Origin: JAKSUT01 sp045616505
Lineage (GTDB): Bacteria > Cyanobacteriota > Vampirovibrionia > Gastranaerophilales > Gastranaerophilaceae
Direction: 5' to 3'
DNA: 64,000 bases
NCBI GenBank assembly: GCA_045616505.1
Contig: JAZLGV010000132.1
Location: forward strand, 27,337-91,336
Below the pieces are notes generated by a model that worked only from the letters and a program-made list of their open reading frames with translations, searched no databases and had not been told where the DNA came from. This document shows, in pieces, positions 35,174-43,184 of the stretch. Made by a program: the position numbers and the translations under genes. Every line of letters starts with the position of its first letter. The stretch's first letter is position 1.

Positions 35174-36601
35174 TTATTTGATGAATATTTTTTTTGATGA
35201 AAAAATAAAAAAGATAGTTATTATCGTTGCAATTATTTCAGATATATTAAGAGGAATATTAAATCCCATTTCTGCATTAAGTATGAAAGAAAGTGTTACA
35301 AACATAAAAAATATTGCAGGGATAAGTGTTATCCAAAAATTCTTATTCTTTTTATATAGAAAAACAGTTGCACATAAGAATGTCGGAATAGTAATAAGTT
35401 GGTTGAAGAATGTGAAATATCTCCATAAAAAGCCAAATGTTTTTACTTCCATTTTTGCCCAAGCAATAATTAAAATCATAACTATAGTGATTGGGATAAT
35501 GATTATTAATCTGTTTTTTACTTCTTTTTGAGAAAGGTTTAAATATTCTGCGATAATCATTCTTAAACCTCTTAACGCTGTATCTCCAGATGTTATTGGA
35601 AGAACAATAACTGCGATAGTTACAATAAATGTTAGAAAAGTCGGAACAAAGTTGTCGGCTATAATATTTATTACACTTGATGTCCCAATACGACCTAGAG
35701 GTACAAGGTTGTTTGAATAAACATGCATTGCTCCTGCTGCCCAAATCATTGCAATTACTGATTCTATACACATCATTCCGTAAAAGATATATCTTCCATC
35801 ATGTTCTGTTTTTATTGTTCTTGAAATAATTGTGGATTGAGTTGAATGAAAACCTGAAAGTAAACCACAGCTAACTGTCATAAAAAACATCGGAACTAAT
35901 GGTAAATGTTTTGGATGTATGTTTAGGTTATGAATATCAAGTTCTTGCAAGGTTATTCCGTGAGTAAAAAATCCGATAAAAACGAAACCAGTTCCAAGTA
36001 TTAGCAAAGCACATAAAAACGGATAATATTTTCCTATGATTTTATCAATAGGAAAAATTGTTGCAATAACAAAATATAGTAAGATTGTGATATACAAAAT
36101 ATCCATTATCGGATTGCTAAATGTTAAATTTGTTTGGTGCAAAAATCTTTCTGCAACCAAATCTCCTGATGAAAATACAAAAACAGAAGAAACTAATAGT
36201 AGCAATATTCCAATAATAACAGTAAAAGCTTTGAACATTTTTTGTCCAAGGTATTTTTTGATTAATCCTGTAATTTGTAATCCTTTATTTTTGACAGATA
36301 ACATTCCTGCAAAATAATCGTGTACTCCGCCCATAAAAACACAGCCTAGAGGTATAAGAATAAATGCTATTGGCCCGAATAAAATACCTTGGATAGCTCC
36401 TAAAATTGGTCCTATTCCTGCGATATTTAAAAGTTGTATTAAAGCGTTTTTTTGTTTTGGAAGTGGAACGTAATCAAAACCATCGTTGTTTGTGATTGCT
36501 GGCGTTTCTTCATTAGATGGTTCAAATTGTTTTACAACATATTGTGAATAGAAAATGTAACCAAATAATAAAATTAAAAGCCCAATACAAAAAGTAATCA
36601 T
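35174..36601 (-). CDS. CstA-family carbon starvation/pyruvate transporter
   Basis: 475 residues with about 13 membrane helices; GPILGAIQGILFGPIAF and GGVHDYFAGMLSVKNKG are CstA family signatures, and the Lys/Arg-poor C-terminus (about 200 residues) is hydrophobic. CstA members import pyruvate or peptides. ATG 36601 is preferred to 36619 because AGGGA is at good spacing. It is shorter than E. coli CstA (701) but usual for the short form. Confidence 0.87.
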   Translation of the reverse strand: MITFCIGLLILLFGYIFYSQYVVKQFEPSNEETPAITNNDGFDYVPLPKQKNALIQLLNIAGIGPILGAIQGILFGPIAFILIPLGCVFMGGVHDYFAGMLSVKNKGLQITGLIKKYLGQKMFKAFTVIIGILLLLVSSVFVFSSGDLVAERFLHQTNLTFSNPIMDILYITILLYFVIATIFPIDKIIGKYYPFLCALLILGTGFVFIGFFTHGITLQELDIHNLNIHPKHLPLVPMFFMTVSCGLLSGFHSTQSTIISRTIKTEHDGRYIFYGMMCIESVIAMIWAAGAMHVYSNNLVPLGRIGTSSVINIIADNFVPTFLTFIVTIAVIVLPITSGDTALRGLRMIIAEYLNLSQKEVKNRLIIIIPITIVMILIIAWAKMEVKTFGFLWRYFTFFNQLITIPTFLCATVFLYKKNKNFWITLIPAIFFMFVTLSFILNAEMGFNIPLNISEIIATIITIFFIFSSKKIFIK

Positions 36602-36678
36602 TTTTTCCCTGTAAATCAAAATCCCACATTAAAATTTTAGCACGTAATAAATTTTTTAATGAGAAATATTATTAAAAT

Positions 36679-37617
36679 TTATATTTTTTGCCAAATTATT
36701 GTATTAGTTTGGTCTTTAGTGAAGTAGGGTTTGAAACCACAATTTTTTATAATTTCTGGAATTTGTCCTTTGACATCTTGAGTTTGGTGAATTTCATCAC
36801 TTCCGATTACAAAAAGCCCGTTTTTGTTTAGTTTTGAATATATTGATTTGATAATTGGTGTTAAATCTTTTTTAAGGTCATTAGAACTTTTCAAATTTCT
36901 TTCTATTAAATTATCAGAAATAATATTTGTTACGTGATACATAGCATTTCTAAAGAAAATTACATCATAGTCATTGTTTTTATCAATTTTATCTAAATCT
37001 GCAATATTTCCTTTTTGGAATTTACAGTTTTCTATTAGTTCAGGTTTGATTTTAAAATATTTTGTTTCGGTCGGGCATGCAATAGTTGTTTTCATCACAA
37101 ATCTATCCCAAAATGGAATTTTAGCTTCTTTTTTAGATATTTCATTAACATTTTGCGTGAATAAATCTTTGTAATGAGCTTGTTCTGGTGAAAGATTGAT
37201 AGTTTTATTTATTAAAAAATTATCTTTAAAACAATCACGTGAATTTATTTTTTCAAAATCTTTTGGGCGTTTGTTTGCATAAATGGAGAATATTCCTTTT
37301 TCTGCTTTTTTTAAACAGTTTTCACTTAAATCTACTCCTGTGATTGAAATTTTGTTTTTCAAATCTTTGAAAGTCATGGCAAGAGAATATGTTTCTTCTC
37401 CTGTTGAGCATGCTGCGTCTAATATTTTTATATTTTTATTTTGTGGTAATTTTTTTAAGAAGTTTTTTACGATTTCAATGGGTTCTATATCTCTGAAAAA
37501 GCATGTTTCATTTATCAGAAGCGTATTTTTTTGAATACTTTTTGATATGGTGTCAGAACCTAAATAACTTTTAAAATTTGGTTTAGTATTATAATTTTGA
37601 CAGCTGTTTATTTGCAT
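36679..37617 (-). CDS. CheR-like SAM methyltransferase
   Basis: 312 residues. NETCFFRDIEPIEIVKN, DAACSTGEETYSLAM and DVIFFRNAMYHV match the CheR catalytic domain (TxFFRD, CSTGEEPYSLAM, CRNxxIYF), so it is expected to bind SAM. The usual CheR N-terminal helical domain is replaced by a short Asn/Lys-rich tail (INSCQNYNTKPNFKSYLGS). No chemoreceptor, CheB or CheA lies in the window. It may methylate a different protein. No clear Shine-Dalgarno is present. Confidence 0.68.
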   Translation of the reverse strand: MQINSCQNYNTKPNFKSYLGSDTISKSIQKNTLLINETCFFRDIEPIEIVKNFLKKLPQNKNIKILDAACSTGEETYSLAMTFKDLKNKISITGVDLSENCLKKAEKGIFSIYANKRPKDFEKINSRDCFKDNFLINKTINLSPEQAHYKDLFTQNVNEISKKEAKIPFWDRFVMKTTIACPTETKYFKIKPELIENCKFQKGNIADLDKIDKNNDYDVIFFRNAMYHVTNIISDNLIERNLKSSNDLKKDLTPIIKSIYSKLNKNGLFVIGSDEIHQTQDVKGQIPEIIKNCGFKPYFTKDQTNTIIWQKI

Positions 37618-37687
37618 AATTTTCTAATAAATGTGATTAGAAAAAATTGCGTAATTTTTTTCTAATATTAAAAATTTTTAATAAAAT

Positions 37688-38818
37688 TTATGCGTAAGCG
37701 ATTTTTCCTAAGATAACTCTTTTGTCTGCACCTGTGCAACATGGTAAATTGTTTGGAATACCGTAATAAGTGCAGTAACCAAGTAGAGCAAAAGCCATTA
37801 CTTCTTTATAATTATTAGAAATGCCGTAATCTTCGTGTGTTTTTATTTGAACATGTTTTGGCAAATATGTTCTTAAGTATTTTAAAATTTGTGGGTTATA
37901 AGCACCACCACCACCAACGATTATTTCATCGATAGAAACATTTGGATATACAAATCTTTCATAAGCATCTGCGATGGTTTTTGCTGTAAGCGCCGTTAGG
38001 GTTGCTATAATATCTCTTTCATCTTGTGGTGCAAGTTTTAGAGCATTTTCAATATATTTTGGTGAAAAATATTCTCTTCCTGTTGTTTTTGGTGGATTAA
38101 TAAAATAATATTCATCTTCGCACAAAAGATTTAACCAATTTTGGTTGATTTGTCCTGAGTCTGCTATTTCTCCGTCTTTGTCATAAGGTTGACCGAAAAA
38201 TTTGTTGCAGCAGTAATCAATCATTATGTTGCCACAACCTGTGTCAAAACCAAAGGTGTCATACATAGGGGAAACAATTGTGCAATTTGAAATTCCACCG
38301 ATGTTTTGTATCGCAACTCCTTTATTGAGTGGTTTAAACCATTTTTCATCAGCAAAACAAACTAATGGCGCACCATTTCCACCTTGTGCAATATCTGCTT
38401 CTCTAAAATTTGAAATGGTCATGCATCCTGTATTTTGTGCAATAACAGAAGAATCACCAATTTGAAGTGTGCTTTTAAAATTTATATTTTCTATTTTTTC
38501 ATCAAACGGATAATGATAAACTGTTTGTCCGTGAGAAGCTATCATGTCAGGTTTTCCGTGTCTTTTAATCATTTCGTTTGCAGCATCTGCAAAACATTTA
38601 CCGATGATAAAATTCATTTGGCAAAGTTCTTTTAATGTTGCTTCTTGAGCGAAGAAATCAAATATTTTATCTCGAACAAATTTTGGATAAGGAAAATTAA
38701 GTCCGTCTAAAAGTGTGCAAGATAAATCTGGATTAACTTTACACAATCCGACATCAATTGAGTCGCATGAAGTTCCTGACATTAAACCTATTATTAATTT
38801 GCTTTCTTTTTCGTTCAT
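37688..38818 (-). CDS. anmK: Anhydro-N-acetylmuramic acid kinase
   Basis: Phosphorylates 1,6-anhydroMurNAc from peptidoglycan turnover to MurNAc-6-phosphate. GLMSGTSCDSIDVGL (ATP loop) and ASHGQTVYHYP with NIGGISNCT are family signatures; 376 residues is normal. ATG 38818 is preferred over TTG 38836, since the protein then begins just before the phosphate loop. No Shine-Dalgarno; a TATTAT box ends six bases upstream. It is the only cell-wall-recycling gene seen here. Confidence 0.93.
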   Translation of the reverse strand: MNEKESKLIIGLMSGTSCDSIDVGLCKVNPDLSCTLLDGLNFPYPKFVRDKIFDFFAQEATLKELCQMNFIIGKCFADAANEMIKRHGKPDMIASHGQTVYHYPFDEKIENINFKSTLQIGDSSVIAQNTGCMTISNFREADIAQGGNGAPLVCFADEKWFKPLNKGVAIQNIGGISNCTIVSPMYDTFGFDTGCGNIMIDYCCNKFFGQPYDKDGEIADSGQINQNWLNLLCEDEYYFINPPKTTGREYFSPKYIENALKLAPQDERDIIATLTALTAKTIADAYERFVYPNVSIDEIIVGGGGAYNPQILKYLRTYLPKHVQIKTHEDYGISNNYKEVMAFALLGYCTYYGIPNNLPCCTGADKRVILGKIAYA

Positions 38819-38824
38819 ATAAAA

Positions 38825-38830
38825 ATAATA
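38825..38830 (-). promoter_or_regulatory. Probable -10 box for anmK (leaderless layout)
   Basis: TATTAT on the minus strand ends six bases before ATG 38818; no Shine-Dalgarno and a weak -35. Confidence 0.4.
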
Positions 38831-38836
38831 CAACAA

Positions 38837-39197
38837 AGAACATCTACCATAAAGGTAAATGTTCCGTTATCCCCAAATCTGTTTTCCCAATAATTTTTTT
38901 TGATTTTTTAATAATTGTACTTTTTAAATTTCTAAATTTTTAAAATTTTAAATCTTTTTTAGTTCCCAAGCAATTTTAATCTTTATTATCTCTCCACACT
39001 TTCCCAAGTTGGCTTAGCCATCACTCCTTCCGGTTTGTCTATTAATCTCTTCCCTATGTTTATTATTCTAGTACTCAAAGTTTTCATTACAAGTAACAAA
39101 AATAAAAATAATTTTTACAAAGGCTTGAATTAATCATTATTGTTGAACAAAATTAAAATTTACAAATTTAATTAAGCAAATTTAATGAATTTACGTT
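38837..39197. other. Intergenic stretch with a possible 33-residue ORF on the minus strand
   Basis: Mostly AT-rich. The minus strand holds a reading frame at 39087-38986 encoding a 33-residue basic peptide ending MAKPTWESVER, with AAGGAG just before its internal Met at 39021. No other gene or RNA was recognised. Confidence 0.4.
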
Positions 39198-39239
39198 AAA
39201 AACAGCTAAAATTTTATTTGACAAATAAAATTTTAGCTG
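39198..39239 (-). terminator. Rho-independent terminator (minus strand)
   Basis: A 17-bp stem (39203-39219 with 39223-39239) with a 3-base loop; the minus-strand transcript ends in five T at 39202-39198. It serves the 39281 gene. Confidence 0.8.
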
Positions 39240-39280
39240 CTATTGAAAACATGCTCCATGCTTTAGTTTTGATAATTTAT

Positions 39281-39589
39281 TTATGCTTTTATGCAATTAT
39301 TTAAATATTCAATTGTGCTGATTTTTTCATTGTATAAGTATTTGATGAAATTCAGATAAGTGAAGTCGTGAGAACTTATAATGAAATTTATTTCAAAACC
39401 ATCAGAGCAAAAAGGTTCGTAGTCATATACAACGTAGTTGTTATATTTGCTTTTCCATTCTTTTTTTTCAACATGACTATTGTTTTCTTCTACGACGTTT
39501 TCAAGCCAACCAACAATGTCTTTGTTTACGTTTTTTAGTTCAATTTTACCTTGTCTGTTACAATTTGTAGGATAATTTTCCATTAGCAT
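39281..39589 (-). CDS. Hypothetical protein, function unknown
   Basis: 102 residues if started at ATG 39589, which has GGGAG eight bases upstream; 39583 and 39604 are in-frame alternatives. No family recognised. It has no signal or membrane segment; aromatic-rich mixed alpha/beta pattern (YNNYVVYDYEPFCSDGFEINF). It has its own terminator downstream. Confidence 0.65.
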   Translation of the reverse strand: MLMENYPTNCNRQGKIELKNVNKDIVGWLENVVEENNSHVEKKEWKSKYNNYVVYDYEPFCSDGFEINFIISSHDFTYLNFIKYLYNEKISTIEYLNNCIKA

Positions 39590-39828
39590 AATTACCACTC
39601 CCAATATCGAGTACGAAAATGAGAAATATAAAATTCCCTTTACAAGTAAAGTTTAAATTTTTTTTTATTTTAAATAATCCCCTTTTTGTCTATTTAAAAA
39701 GTGGTAATAGGGTGGTTTTAGACAGGATTAAAATAAGTATTTTCATGTTAAATAGCAATTTTTTTTGTATTTTGTTTTATATCATATAAAGATTATGTAA
39801 GGAAATCTTAATTTTTAAAAAATCGGAA

Positions 39829-39839
39829 TATAATATAAT
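39829..39839 (+). promoter_or_regulatory. Promoter -10 region for the HEAT-repeat gene
   Basis: Two overlapping TATAAT boxes at 39829-39834 and 39834-39839, 27-38 bases before ATG 39867. Confidence 0.55.
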
Positions 39840-39866
39840 TAAGGAAGACGAAAATTGGAGAAAAAA

Positions 39867-40151
39867 ATGGAAGAATCTATAAAATACTTTTTATCAAAAT
39901 TAGAAACAGCTGATAATATGGCAAAAAATGAAATTGAAAATAATTTAGTAAGTTTCGGACAAGAAGCAGTACCTGAACTTGTTAATGAACTTCAAGTTGT
40001 TCAAGGTGTAAAAAGAGGTGTTGTTGCAATGACTCTAATCAGAATTGGCGATGCTTCTGTTGAATATTTGAAAAAAGCTGCTCAAGATAACAAAGATTTT
40101 GAATGGGTTGCTAAATATCTTATTTCTGAAATTAACTGCCAAGTTGCATAG
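39867..40151 (+). CDS. Small HEAT-repeat-like protein
   Basis: 94 residues, all helical. SFGQEAVPELVNELQ and IRIGDASVEYLKKAAQD have the HEAT/PBS-lyase-repeat pattern, giving about two to three repeats. ATG 39867 has GGAG (39857-39860) six bases before it, so the in-frame TTG at 39855 is not used. Such small repeat proteins usually act as protein-binding partners; no partner is evident. Confidence 0.72.
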   Translation: MEESIKYFLSKLETADNMAKNEIENNLVSFGQEAVPELVNELQVVQGVKRGVVAMTLIRIGDASVEYLKKAAQDNKDFEWVAKYLISEINCQVA

Positions 40152-40174
40152 TTTAGAAATAAATTAAAGAAATT

Positions 40175-40208
40175 AAAAGCGGTGATTTTTTAAAAATCAC
40201 CGCTTTTT
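40175..40208. terminator. Bidirectional terminator
   Basis: AAAAGCGGTGATTTT (40175-40189) pairs with its complement at about 40193-40207 and is flanked by A and T runs. It separates the convergent HEAT-repeat and PurD-like genes. Confidence 0.88.
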
Positions 40209-40226
40209 TATGTTTATTATTTTTAG

Positions 40227-41477
40227 TTATTGGATTACACCAATATCTTTTCTATATTTTATTCCTGAAAATTTTATTTCTTCTGCTTCTGAATATAAAT
40301 CTTCGATAGCTTTAGATGCAACTCTTGCTTTTCTTGTCAAAATTATTGAACGACCTTTTGTTGTTTCATATTCTGAATCGTTGATTTTTTTAGTTTTGAA
40401 ATGTGATACTTGAGTGTCAAAATCTAAATTTGATAATCCATTGATTGTTTCGCCTTCTTTTGTTGCACAAATTGTAAGAGAGGCTGCTGTTGCATTATCA
40501 ATGTCTAATGTTTCGTATTCATCTGCAAATGCTCCGATGTAGCATGCTGAAAATAGGTCATAAAGATTTTCATTTATCAATGACAAAAGACATTGTGCAT
40601 CAGGTTCTTTAAAGAATGGATTAAATTCGATAACGAAGATGTTTTTGTCACAATCCATGACTAAATCAACTCCCAAAATTCCAACGTAAGGAGTTTGAGA
40701 ATTTGCTAAAGAATTTAGTGTTGGATAAATTATTTGTTGCATGATTTTATCTTGAATATCTTGTGAAACTTTTGTGTCATCTGCAAAAGCTCCCATGCCA
40801 GCAGACATTGCTCCACCGTTTCCTTCAAGTTCATATTTGTAAGTTGCGACACTACCTAAAGGCAAAGCATGATAACCATCTGTGATTATGTAAAAAGAAA
40901 ATTCGTGTCCAAAGATATAATCTTCTACAAGTACTCTTTTTTCGTCATTATCAAAGAGTTTATCCATAAAGTTTCTTGCTTCTGCAATTGAACTGCAAAC
41001 CATAACACCTTTATCTTGGTGTGTTTCTGCTTTTATTACAATAGGCATTTGTGGTTGTTTTTGAATATAGTCTATTGCTAATGTTGTTTTTTCAAAAATT
41101 CCAAATCTAGGGGTTAAAATTTTATTTTTGTAGGCAAATTTCATTCCGTTTGATTTGTTTTCACAGATGTATGCACTATTTTTTGTCGGTGCAAAAATTT
41201 TCATATTATTGTTTGCAAAAATTGTTGCGATGTCGTTTGTTATTGCAATTTCTGACGTTACTATTGTAAGGTCAATTGCATTTTCCATTGCAAAATCAAG
41301 TAATTCTTTTACGTTATACTCACGAATGTCAACAACAGTTGCAAATTCTTTCATTGCGTCGTTTCCTGATGCAACGAATATTTCTTCAATATTTCCTTGT
41401 TCAAGTAGTTTTTTTGCTAGTGTGTATGCGCATGCTGATGAGCCTACGATTAATATTTTCTTTTTGTTTGTTTCCAT
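40227..41477 (-). CDS. PurD-like ATP-grasp protein (divergent phosphoribosylamine-glycine ligase)
   Basis: 416 residues with the PurD domain order: N-domain (ILIVGSSACAYTLAKKLL), ATP-grasp (VIKAETHQDKGVMV; VEDYIFGHEFSFYIITDG; SAGMGAFADD), metal-binding strand EFNPFFKEPDAQ, and a C-terminal domain. True PurD has GGREHA in the first loop and EFNxRFGDPE at the catalytic end; here these read SACAYT and NPFFKEPDA. It may be a diverged paralogue with another substrate. Usual purine genes are not nearby. No Shine-Dalgarno; TATAAT ends six bases before ATG 41477. Confidence 0.75.
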   Translation of the reverse strand: METNKKKILIVGSSACAYTLAKKLLEQGNIEEIFVASGNDAMKEFATVVDIREYNVKELLDFAMENAIDLTIVTSEIAITNDIATIFANNNMKIFAPTKNSAYICENKSNGMKFAYKNKILTPRFGIFEKTTLAIDYIQKQPQMPIVIKAETHQDKGVMVCSSIAEARNFMDKLFDNDEKRVLVEDYIFGHEFSFYIITDGYHALPLGSVATYKYELEGNGGAMSAGMGAFADDTKVSQDIQDKIMQQIIYPTLNSLANSQTPYVGILGVDLVMDCDKNIFVIEFNPFFKEPDAQCLLSLINENLYDLFSACYIGAFADEYETLDIDNATAASLTICATKEGETINGLSNLDFDTQVSHFKTKKINDSEYETTKGRSIILTRKARVASKAIEDLYSEAEEIKFSGIKYRKDIGVIQ

Positions 41478-41483
41478 AGCTAA

Positions 41484-41489
41484 ATTATA
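41484..41489 (-). promoter_or_regulatory. TATAAT -10 box for the PurD-like gene (leaderless layout)
   Basis: A perfect TATAAT on the minus strand ends six bases before ATG 41477. No Shine-Dalgarno lies between, and the -35 is weak. Confidence 0.5.
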
Positions 41490-41618
41490 CAATAAATCTA
41501 CGCAAAATAAACGATTTTTGTAAAGAGGATATTTAATTGTCCGAATTAAATATTATAATTGACTTGTAAAAAAAAATCATTAAACTCAAAATGTTGAGTG
41601 AATTTTGAAAGGATTTTT

Positions 41619-41864
41619 ATGGCTTTGAATATTGTTAATTTATTATCAAGAGCTTTTTCTACAGAAAAATCAACACAGCTTGCAACAACATCTGCTGTTC
41701 GTTCTGTGTCATCTAATCCTTTTGCAAATCCTTTTATGTCAAATGCTCAATCAATAAATTTGTCAGCTTATGCAAAAAACAAACCAATTCATGGTGGTTA
41801 TTTTGCAGGTTATTACAACGGTAAACCAAATATTGTTGGACAAAGATTATTTATTGAAGTTTAG
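41619..41864 (+). CDS. Small hypothetical protein
   Basis: 81 residues starting at ATG 41619, with AAAGGA at 41608-41613. Ser/Asn/Ala-rich; the first 18 residues form a weak amphipathic helix; the C-terminus has a Gly/Tyr-rich GGYFAGYYNGKPNIVGQRL. No family recognised. Single-gene unit. Confidence 0.6.
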   Translation: MALNIVNLLSRAFSTEKSTQLATTSAVRSVSSNPFANPFMSNAQSINLSAYAKNKPIHGGYFAGYYNGKPNIVGQRLFIEV

Positions 41865-41968
41865 TATTTTAATTGAGATTTTATTATCTTGATATTTAGA
41901 AATAACTATCGTTATTTTTAAATTTTCCTATTTTATACTTTTTTTGTGAGGAAAAATAGGAGAGATAT

Positions 41969-42154
41969 ATGTTTGTGAAAATTTCTGATAAATGTATTGG
42001 GTGTGGTGTTTGTGTTGCGATAAATAATGAGATTTTTAATGTTTCAAGAGATACAGTAATTGTCGATAATAACAAAATTGACGGGTTTGAAGATGATTGC
42101 ATAGACGCAGCTTTGACATGCCCCAAAAGTGCAATTTTGATTGATGATGACTAG
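41969..42154 (+). CDS. Ferredoxin, single [4Fe-4S] cluster
   Basis: 61 residues. CIGCGVC (Cys9, 12, 15) with Cys52 in LTCPKSA provides the four ligands of one [4Fe-4S] cluster. Residues 16-45 replace the second cluster by a helix and strand, as in Pyrococcus/Bacillus-type small ferredoxins; an extra cysteine (Cys44, DDCID) could be a disulfide partner. AGGAGAG precedes the ATG. It could serve anaerobic redox enzymes. Confidence 0.92.
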   Translation: MFVKISDKCIGCGVCVAINNEIFNVSRDTVIVDNNKIDGFEDDCIDAALTCPKSAILIDDD

Positions 42155-42459
42155 GGGTAAATGTAGTTTTGAGTGAAATTTGCATGGTTTATTAAATTTT
42201 TATGATATATTTAATTCAGTTAATAAAATAAATGAATTTAATATATTTCGCAGTGTTTTGTATGCAAATTAAAAATTATATATTTTTTATTTTGATAATT
42301 TTATTAAATAGTATGTATAGTAAATATATATTACATGACGGAAAAACACAAAAGCTAAAAAAGGGTAAAAATTTAAGAATATATGCTTGTCCATATAGTT
42401 ATAAGGATTTAGTTTTAAGCAAATAATTTATACAATTTACATATTGATTTTTACATACA
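42155..42459. other. Intergenic stretch, no supported gene
   Basis: Very AT-rich. A 64-codon frame at 42232-42426 (one hydrophobic segment, Lys-rich tail) has no Shine-Dalgarno or coding character and is not called. Nothing else seen. Confidence 0.6.
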
Positions 42460-42762
42460 TTATGCAACTTTTATAGAATATCCAAGTTCTTTAAATATTT
42501 TCATTACAGTATCAAATTGTGGAGTAACTTCGCCTTTAAAGATGGCATATAAATTGCTTCTTGATATGCCTGTTTTTCTTGATATGTTTGAAATATTATC
42601 TTTGGCTCTTACGGCATCCTCAAGAGTGCGAACAAAAGAATTTAAATCTCCATCTTTTAAGTATTCTTCCAAACTTAAAGTAAGCCATTCTTTAATGTCT
42701 TTGTCTGTTGCAAGTTCTTTGTCTATTATATTTGTTAAATTAAAATCTTTTGTATTATTCAT
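42460..42762 (-). CDS. HigA-type antitoxin (addiction-module antidote)
   Basis: 100 residues. FVRTLEDAVRAKDNISNISRKTGISRSNLYAIFKGE then FDTVMKIFKELGYSI matches the putative addiction-module antidote family with C-terminal HTH. It should neutralise the toxin encoded just upstream and repress the shared promoter. It overlaps the toxin gene by 8 bases, with toxin first, the order typical of HigBA systems. Confidence 0.9.
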   Translation of the reverse strand: MNNTKDFNLTNIIDKELATDKDIKEWLTLSLEEYLKDGDLNSFVRTLEDAVRAKDNISNISRKTGISRSNLYAIFKGEVTPQFDTVMKIFKELGYSIKVA

Positions 42763-43084
42763 TTGATAATCCTTTCAATGATTTTATAATATCATTAGCT
42801 TTTTGAATATCTTTTGTTTGAGTTTTCTTGTTTCCGCCATTGATAAGAAGAATAATGGTATTATTTTCTATTGTGTAATAAATTCGAATGCCACCACCGA
42901 AATCAAATCTAAGTTCGTATAGTGAAGAATTTAGTTGTTTATGGTCTCCAAAATTGCCATTTTCTATTCTTCTTAATCTGATAGCAATTCTTTTTCTTGT
43001 TGTACTATCAAGTGAATTTAGCCATTCAGTGATAATATCTTTGCCATTATCATCTATGTATGATTTTAACTTATATTCACCCAT
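42755..43084 (-). CDS. RelE/ParE-type toxin (HigB-like, Gp49 family)
   Basis: 109 residues of the phage-derived Gp49-like/HigB family: WLNSLDSTTRKRIAIRLRRI, GNFGDHKQL, SLYELRFDFGGGIRIYYTI and LLINGGNKKTQTKDI. Family members are ribosome-dependent mRNA interferases. It is followed by its antitoxin with an 8-base overlap. A consensus promoter with an 18-bp palindrome lies directly upstream, and the transcript would begin at the ATG itself. Confidence 0.92.
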   Translation of the reverse strand: MGEYKLKSYIDDNGKDIITEWLNSLDSTTRKRIAIRLRRIENGNFGDHKQLNSSLYELRFDFGGGIRIYYTIENNTIILLINGGNKKTQTKDIQKANDIIKSLKGLSNE

Positions 43085-43090
43085 ATAAAC

Positions 43091-43119
43091 ATTGTACTAT
43101 ATTTAGTACACCTCGTCAA
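43091..43119 (-). promoter_or_regulatory. Promoter of the toxin-antitoxin operon
   Basis: TTGACG (43119-43114), 17-base spacer, TACAAT (43096-43091) on the minus strand, six bases before ATG 43084, so the mRNA should start at or near the ATG. The spacer contains the operator. Confidence 0.8.
43093..43110. promoter_or_regulatory. Probable toxin-antitoxin operator (perfect inverted repeat)
   Basis: TGTACTA, four bases, TAGTACA: a perfect 7-bp inverted repeat. It overlaps the -10 and lies between it and the -35, where antitoxin binding would block RNA polymerase. Confidence 0.75.
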
Positions 43120-43125
43120 GATGTA

Positions 43126-43166
43126 AAAATAAAGCGATTAGTTTTTAAAACCAATCGCCTTATTTT
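43126..43166 (-). terminator. Terminator after the ArnT-like gene (minus strand)
   Basis: GCGATT with a following G/T stretch pairs across 43130-43160; on the minus strand TTTATTTTT follows the stem. Confidence 0.65.
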
Positions 43167-43184
43167 TATTTTTTTATTTTATTT

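Noticed and set aside
35352..35771. 139-codon minus-strand ORF inside CstA
   Set aside because: Alternate frame of the CstA gene, Ser/Asn/Cys-rich shadow.
42232..42426. 64-codon ORF after ferredoxin
   Set aside because: No Shine-Dalgarno, extreme AT bias, no recognisable similarity; the membrane-like stretch is what AT-rich DNA gives by chance.
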